64,000 bases of DNA. It comes from Wenzhouxiangella sp. XN201 (GTDB lineage Bacteria; Pseudomonadota; Gammaproteobacteria; Xanthomonadales; Wenzhouxiangellaceae). Each line of letters begins with the position of its first letter. Within the stretch, counting starts at the first letter, position 1. Below the pieces are notes generated by a model. That model saw only the letters and a list, made by a program, of their open reading frames with translations. It made no database searches and was not told where the DNA came from. Positions 58,380 to 64,000 of the stretch are shown here, one piece after another. The stretch is from contig NZ_JAAIVI010000015.1 in NCBI RefSeq assembly GCF_011008905.1, forward strand, positions 1 to 64,000. Direction: 5' to 3'. The position numbers and the translations under genes are program-made.

Positions 58380-58967
58380 TCAGGTTTCAAGAAAGTTGCG
58401 CAGGACGCGCGCCCCGGCACCCGCGGATTTTTCGGGGTGGAACTGGCAGGCGGCGAAGTTCTTGTGGCGCACCACCGCGGCAAAAGCCTGGCCGTGTTGG
58501 CTGACCGCCACGGCGTGATCGACCGGTGCGGCGTAGCCGTGCACGAAGTAGAACCACTCTCCGCCGTCGAGACCGGCGGCGAGTGGGTCGTCGGCCACCC
58601 AGTCGAGCTGGTTCCAGCCCATGTGCGGCAGTCTCAGGCTGTGATCGACCCGGAGCTTGCGGACTCGTCCCGGAATCAGGCCCAGGCAGTCGACATCGCC
58701 CTCCTCGGACGAGTCGAACATCAACTGCAATCCCAGGCAGATACCCAGCACGGGCTGGGTCAGGCTGCTGATGACCTCGACCAGGCCGGCCTCGCGCAGG
58801 GCATTCATCGACCAGGCCGCCGCACCCACGCCGGGCAGGATCACCCGCGAGGCCGACCGGATGGTTTCGGCATCGCGCGTGAGCACCGACTCGACGCCGA
58901 GTCGGTTGAGAGCGTGTTGGACCGAGCCCAGATTGGCGCCGCCGGAATTGATCACCGCAATCGTCAT
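58380..58967 (-). CDS. hisH: Imidazole glycerol phosphate synthase glutaminase subunit
   Basis: 195 residues. Class I glutaminase: VILPGVGAAAWSMNAL, PVLGICLGLQLMFDSSEEGD (nucleophile Cys), PHMGWNQLD, YFVHGYA and CQFHPEKSAGAG (His-Glu). It supplies ammonia to HisF. Confidence 0.97.
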   Translation of the reverse strand: MTIAVINSGGANLGSVQHALNRLGVESVLTRDAETIRSASRVILPGVGAAAWSMNALREAGLVEVISSLTQPVLGICLGLQLMFDSSEEGDVDCLGLIPGRVRKLRVDHSLRLPHMGWNQLDWVADDPLAAGLDGGEWFYFVHGYAAPVDHAVAVSQHGQAFAAVVRHKNFAACQFHPEKSAGAGARVLRNFLET

Positions 58968-58989
58968 TCCTGAGCTTCCGTCATGTGTA

Positions 58990-59155
58990 TCACGCAGAGA
59001 CGCAGAAACGCAGAGTTCGCAGAGGATAAGAAAGAAGGATCAAAAAGAGTTCGCTCATACAGAATTCTGATCGCTGGCGGAAAAGTGCCTGTCGTCTTCA
59101 ATACACGTTTCTCTAGTTTTCTCTGCGTACTCTGCGACTCCGCGTCACTGCGTGA
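58990..59155. repeat. Inverted-repeat element C in the hisH-hisB gap
   Basis: Left arm from 58990 (TCACGCAGAGACGCAGAAAC...) and right arm ending 59155 are imperfect complements over about 35 bases. The unit is CGCAGAGA, different from A and B, but the plan (tandem units in inverted arms, about 90-base core) is the same. Confidence 0.8.
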
Positions 59156-59181
59156 GCCCAAAGGAACAACCCCCCAAATCA

Positions 59182-60243
59182 TCACAGAACCCCTTTAGTT
59201 GACGGCGTTCCGGAGCCGGTGCGGGCCAGGGCCGGTCGCAAGGCTCTCCCCACTCCTTTGAAACAGGCCTCCACCATATGGTGCGTGTTTTCGCCTTCAA
59301 CCTTCACGTGGATGGCGCAGCGCAGTGCCTGGGCCAGGGAGGCGAAGAAGTGTTCGACCATTTCGGTGTGCAGGCCGCCGACCGATTCACGCGGAAAGTC
59401 GGCTAGGAACACGATCGCCGGCCGGCCGGACAGGTCGACGGCGACCTGCGCCAGGGATTCGTCCATGGGCAACAGAAAGCCGTAGCGGCCGATGCCACTG
59501 CGATCGCCCAGGGCCTGGTCGAGTGCCGCGCCCAGGGCCAGGGCGCAGTCCTCCACGGTGTGGTGTTCATCCACGTCCAGATCACCACGGCAGCTCAACT
59601 CCAGTGCGAAGCCGCCGTGCGCGGAAACCTGCTCGAGCATGTGGTCGAAGAAGCCGATGCCGGTTTCGATTTGCGTGGGGCCGGTCGCGTCCAGGTCGAC
59701 CCGCACCAGAATGTCGGTCTCGCGCGTCTGTCGTCGGACTTCGCCCGTGCGCGCGGTCTGCAGCAAGGCACGGGCGATGCCCGGCCAGTCCAGCCCGTCG
59801 TGACCGATCCGGAAACCGCGCAGGCCCATGTTGTCGGCCAATTCCAGATCGGTTTCACGATCGCCGACCACCGCCGACTGGCGCCGGTCGAGTTCGGCGT
59901 CGCGCAGGTATTCGAGCAGCATGCCGATGCCGGGCTTGCGCGTCGGTGCATGGTCTTCTGGCAGGGTCGGATCGATGTGCACGGCGTCGAAGACGATGCC
60001 CTGGCTTTCCAGGATTTGCAGCAGCAGTTCCTGTGGCCCGCGGAAGTCGGCTTCCGGAAAGGCCTGGGTGCCCAGGCCGTCCTGGTTGCTGACCATCACG
60101 AAACGAAACCCGGCCGCCTTGAGCTGCAAAAGTGCCGGGATAACGCCGGGCATCAGTCGCAACTTGTCGAGGGAGTCGACCTGCTCGTCTTCGGGTTCGG
60201 CGATCAGGCAGCCGTCGCGGTCGATGAACAGAATCTTCTTCAT
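59182..60243 (-). CDS. hisB: Bifunctional histidinol-phosphatase/imidazoleglycerol-phosphate dehydratase
   Basis: 353 residues from ATG 60243, overlapping hisC by 4 bases; the frame extends upstream but that is the hisC shadow. HAD phosphatase half: ILFIDRDGCLIAEP, FVMVSNQDGLGT and SAVVGDRETDLELADN. IGPD half from about residue 165: RETDILVRVDLD, GIGFFDHMLEQVSAHGGF, VDEHHTVEDCALALGAAL and GENTHHMVEACFKGVGRAL. The fused form is typical of gammaproteobacteria. Confidence 0.96.
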   Translation of the reverse strand: MKKILFIDRDGCLIAEPEDEQVDSLDKLRLMPGVIPALLQLKAAGFRFVMVSNQDGLGTQAFPEADFRGPQELLLQILESQGIVFDAVHIDPTLPEDHAPTRKPGIGMLLEYLRDAELDRRQSAVVGDRETDLELADNMGLRGFRIGHDGLDWPGIARALLQTARTGEVRRQTRETDILVRVDLDATGPTQIETGIGFFDHMLEQVSAHGGFALELSCRGDLDVDEHHTVEDCALALGAALDQALGDRSGIGRYGFLLPMDESLAQVAVDLSGRPAIVFLADFPRESVGGLHTEMVEHFFASLAQALRCAIHVKVEGENTHHMVEACFKGVGRALRPALARTGSGTPSTKGVL

Positions 60244-61304
60244 GCTTGCCATCCTTGCAAAAATTCGATCAAGGCGGTGTTTTCCTCCGGTGTGCCGAGC
60301 GTGATGCGCACGCAGTTCGCCAGACCCGGCTGGCTCGACTGGTCGCGCAGGCGAATGCCGGCACCGCCCGCCGCGGCGACCAGTGCCGGGCCGTCGGCAG
60401 CGCGAACGAGCACGAAGTTGGCCTCGCCGGGCCACACACGTCGGATGGCCGGGTGCGCCTGCAGTGCGCTGACCAGGCGAGGCTTGTCGTCCATCAGCAG
60501 GTCGAGCTGGTAGCGTCGATTGACGATCGCTTCCGGTTCCAGCGCGGTCTCGGCCGCAACGACTGCCGGCGTGGGCAGCGGATAGGGCGGGATGATGCGG
60601 CGCAGGATGTCGATCACCTCGGCCGAGGCGATCAGTGCGCCCAGGCGGCAGCCGGCCAGGCCGAAGGCCTTCGACAGGGTGCGCAGCACCACCAGGTTGG
60701 GCTGCTGGTTCACCCGCGAGGCCAGGGAAGAGCGCTCGGAGAACTCGATATAGGCCTCGTCGAGGATCACCAGTCCCGTGCCTTCGAACTCGCGGGCCAG
60801 GTCGAGCACGGTCTCGGCCGTCAGGCCATTGCCGGTGGGGTTGTTGGGCGAGCACAGGAACAGCAGTTTGGCCGGCCTGGCCGCCGCCAGGCCGGCCCGA
60901 TCCAGGTCGAAGCCATCCGCGGTCTCGTGCAGGGGGACTTCCTGCAGCTTCGCGCCCTGGATGCGTGCCGACAGGGCGTACATGCCGAAGCACGGCGGAC
61001 AGGTGATCACGCCGTCTTCGCCCGGGCGCACGAAGGCGCGGTTGAGCAGGTCGATGCCCTCGTCGCTGCCGCGGGTCAGCAGCAGGTTGCGTTCGTCGAT
61101 GCCGTAGTGCCTGGCCAGCTTGTTTCGAAGCGCGGCCGGCTGCGGTTCCGGGTAGCGGTTGAGCGCCAATCCCCCGTCGTCCTCCGGCGGCCAGGGGTTT
61201 TCGTTGGCGTTGAGCAGGATGCCGGCGCTGTCGGCCAGTGCCCGTGCCGAAGCGTAGGGCGCCAGCGCGCGAATTTCCGGCCGGGCGAGATCGGCGATGC
61301 TCAC
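60240..61304 (-). CDS. hisC: Histidinol-phosphate aminotransferase
   Basis: 354 residues from GTG 61304, whose GTGA overlaps the hisD stop. LLNANENPWPPEDD, RGSDEGIDLLNRAFV, LFLCSPNNPTGNG, ILDEAYIEFSERS, the PLP lysine in RTLSKAFGLAGCRLG, and VRITLGTPEENTALIEFL at the end. Fold type I aminotransferase. Confidence 0.95.
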   Translation of the reverse strand: MSIADLARPEIRALAPYASARALADSAGILLNANENPWPPEDDGGLALNRYPEPQPAALRNKLARHYGIDERNLLLTRGSDEGIDLLNRAFVRPGEDGVITCPPCFGMYALSARIQGAKLQEVPLHETADGFDLDRAGLAAARPAKLLFLCSPNNPTGNGLTAETVLDLAREFEGTGLVILDEAYIEFSERSSLASRVNQQPNLVVLRTLSKAFGLAGCRLGALIASAEVIDILRRIIPPYPLPTPAVVAAETALEPEAIVNRRYQLDLLMDDKPRLVSALQAHPAIRRVWPGEANFVLVRAADGPALVAAAGGAGIRLRDQSSQPGLANCVRITLGTPEENTALIEFLQGWQA

Positions 61305-62611
61305 AGTGACGACTCCCGCAGCCGGTCGAGGCGCAGTTGAATGGCCAAGCGGTGGGCATCGAGACCTTCGTGGGCGGCCAGCCGGGCGCCATCGGGCCCG
61401 AGTGTGCGCAGGCCCTCCGGTGTGGCCTCCTGGACCGTCATGCGGCGCATGAAATCGGTCAGGGACAGGCCGCCATATGAGCGCGCCCAGCCGCCGGTCG
61501 GCAGCACGTGATTGGTGCCGGAGATGTAATCGCCCAGGGCTTCGGGGGTGTAATGGCCGAGAAAGACCGAGCCGGCGCTGGTGATGCCCTCGCACAGTTC
61601 GCGTGCATTGGCGCAGGCGATGATCAGGTGTTCCGGCGCGTAGTCGTTGGCGACGTCGACCCCCTCGGTCAGTTGATCGACCGTGATGATGGCGCCGTGC
61701 TCGAGCGCCTGGCGGGCGGTTTCGGCGCGCGGAAGTTCCGCGCTCAGTCGGTTCAGCGACCGGACGACTTCGCGCGCGAGCGTGGCGGAGTCGGTGACCA
61801 GAAAGACCTGCGAATCCGGGCCGTGCTCGGCCTGGCTGAGCAGGTCCATGGCGACGAAGTCGGGTTCGGCCGACTGGTCGGCGAGGACCATCACTTCCGA
61901 GGGGCCGGCCGGCAAGTCCATGGTCGCACCCGCGGGATCTTCGGCGGCCTGGCGTTTGGCCTCGGCGACGAAGCGGTTGCCCGGACCGAACACACGCACG
62001 ACCTTTGGAACCGATTCGGTGCCGTAGGCCATGGCCGCGATCGCCTGTGCTCCGCCGGCGACCAGCACGGTGTCGATTTCCAGGCGATGGGCGATGTAGC
62101 GCACGGCGGCGTCGGCCCGGCCGTCGGTCCCCGGGGGTGTGGCCAGAACGATCTGTTGGCAGCCGGCCAGGCGGGCGGGTACGCCCAGCATGATTGCGGT
62201 CGATGGCAGCGGCGCGGTACCGGCCGGGACGTACAGGCCGACCGGATCGAGGGCGCGCCAGCGCGCCTCGCAGGTCACGCCAGCAGCGGTTTCCACGACC
62301 TGGTCGCGAGGACGGGCGGTTTCGTGAAAGCGCGTGACGGTTCCGATCGCCGTGTCGATGGCCTGCAGCAGGTCGGTATCGAGTTCTCCGGCGGCCGAAG
62401 TCAGGTCCTCGGGCGAGGCCAGCAGGCGCGCGGGTGGGCGACCGTCGAACTTGCGGCCGAAATCCGCTACCGCCTGATCGCCGCCACGGCGCACAGTCTG
62501 CATGATGGCGCCGACGGTTTGGCGCAGTTCGGCGCTTGTCTCGAGGGCCGGACGGGCGAGCAGGTGTGATCGTCCAGCTGAATCGAGCTTGTTCCAGGCG
62601 ACGATTTTCAT
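61301..62611 (-). CDS. hisD: Histidinol dehydrogenase
   Basis: 436 residues from ATG 62611, overlapping hisG by 4 bases. YVPAGTAPLPSTAIMLGVPA, AGGAQAIAAMAYGTESVPKV, GPGNRFVAEAKRQ, DLPAGPSEVMVLAD, DLLSQAEHGPDSQVFLVT and the zinc-binding NHVLPTGGWARSYGGL. It catalyses the last two oxidations. Confidence 0.96.
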   Translation of the reverse strand: MKIVAWNKLDSAGRSHLLARPALETSAELRQTVGAIMQTVRRGGDQAVADFGRKFDGRPPARLLASPEDLTSAAGELDTDLLQAIDTAIGTVTRFHETARPRDQVVETAAGVTCEARWRALDPVGLYVPAGTAPLPSTAIMLGVPARLAGCQQIVLATPPGTDGRADAAVRYIAHRLEIDTVLVAGGAQAIAAMAYGTESVPKVVRVFGPGNRFVAEAKRQAAEDPAGATMDLPAGPSEVMVLADQSAEPDFVAMDLLSQAEHGPDSQVFLVTDSATLAREVVRSLNRLSAELPRAETARQALEHGAIITVDQLTEGVDVANDYAPEHLIIACANARELCEGITSAGSVFLGHYTPEALGDYISGTNHVLPTGGWARSYGGLSLTDFMRRMTVQEATPEGLRTLGPDGARLAAHEGLDAHRLAIQLRLDRLRESSL

Positions 62612-63498
62612 GCCAGCATCTTCTCCACCGGCAGCACGAGCACGGCCGAAGCGCCGGCCGCTTTCAACTCTTCCAGGTGTTCCCAGAACACCTGCTCGGT
62701 GCACACGGCGTGTACGGCCACCCGATCGTCCTGGCCTTCGAGCGGCAGGATGGTGGGCGATTCGGCCCCGGGCAGGATCGCCGAGATCTCGGCCAGCCGG
62801 GATTTGGGCGCGTGCAGCATCACGTACTTGGTCTCGGCGGCCTGCTGTACGCCCTGGATGCGGGTCAGCAGTTTCGCCAACAGGATCTCGCCGTCGGCAT
62901 CGATGCGCTGCGGGCAGCGATACAGCGCGGCCTGGCTGGTCATGACCGGTTCAATCGCCTTGAGGTGGTTTGCCCTGAGCGTGGTGCCGGTCGAAACCAG
63001 GTCGATGATGGCGTCGGCCGTACCCAGGCTGGGGGCGATCTCGACCGCACCGTTGAGGACCACGATGTCGGCCTCGACGCCGTTGTCCTCGAGAAAGCGG
63101 CGGGTCAGTTGCGGGTAGCTGGTGGCCAGGCGGCCGCCGGACAGGTCGGCGATGGACGTGGCGGTCGAGTCTTCGGGCACCGCCAGCTTGAGCTGGCAGT
63201 GGCCGAAATCCAGCTGCCTCAGGCTTTCGAGTTGTAGCTCGGGCCGGCGCTGGCGCGCCTCGAGCAGCTTTTCCTCGGCCACGTTCTCGCCCACGATGCC
63301 GAGCTGGCATACGCCTTCGATCAGCAGGCGCGGAATGTCGTCGTCACGCACCAGCAGCAGATCGACGGGCAGATTCCGGCCGTACCAGAACAGCTTGTCC
63401 TTGCTGCGCGCGAAATGCAGACCCGAACGCTCGAGCAGCTTGAGCGACTGTTCGGCCAGGCGGCCGGACTTCTGGATGGCGATTTGGAGTCGATTCAT
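62608..63498 (-). CDS. hisG: ATP phosphoribosyltransferase, long form
   Basis: 296 residues, the long HisG with its regulatory ACT-like C-terminal domain (about 225-296). IAIQKSGRLAEQSLKLLERSG, IVGENVAEEKLLEAR, LNGAVEIAPSLGTADAIIDLVSTGTTL is the PRPP-binding region. It catalyses the first, feedback-inhibited step. It overlaps the regulator gene by 4 bases. Confidence 0.96.
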   Translation of the reverse strand: MNRLQIAIQKSGRLAEQSLKLLERSGLHFARSKDKLFWYGRNLPVDLLLVRDDDIPRLLIEGVCQLGIVGENVAEEKLLEARQRRPELQLESLRQLDFGHCQLKLAVPEDSTATSIADLSGGRLATSYPQLTRRFLEDNGVEADIVVLNGAVEIAPSLGTADAIIDLVSTGTTLRANHLKAIEPVMTSQAALYRCPQRIDADGEILLAKLLTRIQGVQQAAETKYVMLHAPKSRLAEISAILPGAESPTILPLEGQDDRVAVHAVCTEQVFWEHLEELKAAGASAVLVLPVEKMLA

Positions 63499-63818
63499 TG
63501 GCTTCGGTTGTCTTGGGTGTTGAGGCGCTCGAGGGCCATGCGGTAGCCACCATTGCCGCTTTCCAGGTAACGCGCAACGCGTCCGATGGTGGTCACGCTC
63601 ACTCCGGTCAGGTCGTGGATCTCGCGGTAGGGCTTGCCCTGGTCGAGGTAGCGCACCACGCGCCAGCGGTCGACCAGGGCCTCGAGTTCGGCGGGCGTGG
63701 TCAGATCCTTGAGCAGGGCGCGCATCTCCTCGGGCGTGCGCATGGCCAGCAAGGCCTCGGCCAGGCTGGATCGGGCGGCGCGATTGGCCTGCAGGAACTG
63801 TGGATCTCGCTGTTTCAT
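63495..63818 (-). CDS. TrpR/YerC-family transcriptional regulator heading the his operon
   Basis: 107 residues from ATG 63818. Helical TrpR-like fold: LAEALLAMRTPEEMRALLKDL, TPAELEALVDRWRVVRYLDQG, and the helix-turn-helix PYREIHDLTGVSVTTIGRVARYLE. Being the first gene of the his operon, with a palindrome just upstream, it probably autoregulates the operon. The ligand may be histidine or tryptophan; the sequence does not decide. Confidence 0.9.
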   Translation of the reverse strand: MKQRDPQFLQANRAARSSLAEALLAMRTPEEMRALLKDLTTPAELEALVDRWRVVRYLDQGKPYREIHDLTGVSVTTIGRVARYLESGNGGYRMALERLNTQDNRSQ

Positions 63819-63829
63819 GGCAGCCTAAT

Positions 63830-63847
63830 GTATTAACGCGTTAATAC
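63830..63847. promoter_or_regulatory. Probable operator of the his operon regulator
   Basis: GTATTAACGCGTTAATAC is a perfect 18-bp palindrome 12 bases upstream of the regulator's start codon, within AT-rich sequence in an otherwise GC-rich region. Its position suggests overlap with the promoter or leader. Confidence 0.75.
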
Positions 63848-63952
63848 GATAACATGCAAATCGTGCTTGGCCAAGAGGGTGGGGGAAATCGAAGTGCGCA
63901 GTGGGCGGTGTTTGGTGGGAAGGGTCGGGGGAAGGGATTGGGGTGATTGGGG

Positions 63953-64000
63953 TCAGCGGCGGTCGGGCCAGCGCCGATAGGGGCTGCGCTGGTAGTCGCG
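63953..64000 (-). CDS. Possible C-terminal end of a gene running off the window
   Basis: On the - strand the frame RDYQRSPYRRWPDRR ends in TGA (63953-63955) and is open to the window edge. Basic and aromatic residues suggest a cytoplasmic tail. Too short to be sure. The 134 bases between it and the regulator (63819-63952) hold only the palindrome and a G-rich run. Confidence 0.35.
   Translation of the reverse strand, partial: RDYQRSPYRRWPDRR

Noticed and set aside
58983-59198. 71-residue ORF in the hisH-hisB gap
   Set aside because: It starts in translated CGCAGAGA repeat (TQRRRNAEFAE), a common spurious peptide, and crosses the whole element.
60244-61392. Upstream extension of hisB to 736 residues
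   Set aside because: It is an out-of-frame shadow of hisC; the HAD domain starts at the ATG at 60243.

Overview
The window comes from a high-GC gammaproteobacterium, most likely near the Xanthomonadales (Xanthomonas, Lysobacter, Wenzhouxiangella). Three things suggest this. The his operon has the order regulator-hisG-D-C-B-H-A-F-IE, with bifunctional hisB and hisIE. There is an aryl-polyene pigment cluster of the xanthomonadin type, including a chorismatase. The genome also carries an integron cassette array. No rRNA, tRNA, CRISPR array, transposase or integrase gene was found.

Region 1 (1 to about 6.8 kb) is an integron gene-cassette array with lower GC than the rest. It holds one partial and twelve complete cassettes, all on the + strand, separated by attC sites. 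Each cassette starts with a 7-base core and ends with that core's own reverse complement, exactly or nearly so, which fixes the boundaries. Contents are mostly short unknown membrane or membrane-anchored proteins, plus a glutathione S-transferase and a HicA/HicB toxin-antitoxin pair. One attC has collapsed to 19 bp. Region 2 (about 6.8-13.1 kb) looks like an older, decaying continuation. It has attC-like relics, a MipA/OmpV-type outer-membrane gene on the other strand, a cold-shock/DUF1294 protein, small VOC and SnoaL-like proteins and the fluoride channel CrcB.

Region 3 (13.3-37.6 kb) is ordinary chromosome with many small enzymes and transporters: two amidohydrolases, a serine hydrolase broken by an in-frame TAG, a voltage-gated-like channel with an atypical filter, a PadR-controlled membrane protein with a clear operator, two metal transporters (VIT type and putative 10-TM exporter), MFS and BCCT carriers, a class IV aminotransferase with a sulfotransferase-like partner, and a class D beta-lactamase-like protein fused in frame to a VOC domain.

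Region 4 (37.7-54.1 kb) has an AsmA-like protein followed by the pigment cluster. One long - strand operon (47.3 to 39.8 kb) encodes ACP, membrane protein, acyl/aryl-activating enzyme, dehydratase, acyltransferase, LolA-like carrier, MMPL exporter, a second hotdog protein and a ketoreductase. A divergent + strand pair encodes a halogenase-like flavoprotein and a chorismatase. A second - strand operon (54.1 to 49.7 kb) encodes ketosynthase, ketosynthase-like partner, glycosyltransferase and a second halogenase-like flavoprotein. Together they can plausibly make an aryl starter from chorismate, extend it as a polyene on ACP, modify it and move it to the outer membrane.

Region 5 (54.3-64 kb) has a YdcF-like protein, a degenerate EAL protein and the his operon, led by a TrpR/YerC-type regulator with a perfect 18-bp palindrome upstream. 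Three consecutive intergenic gaps in the his operon each hold one inverted-repeat element of about 150 bp.
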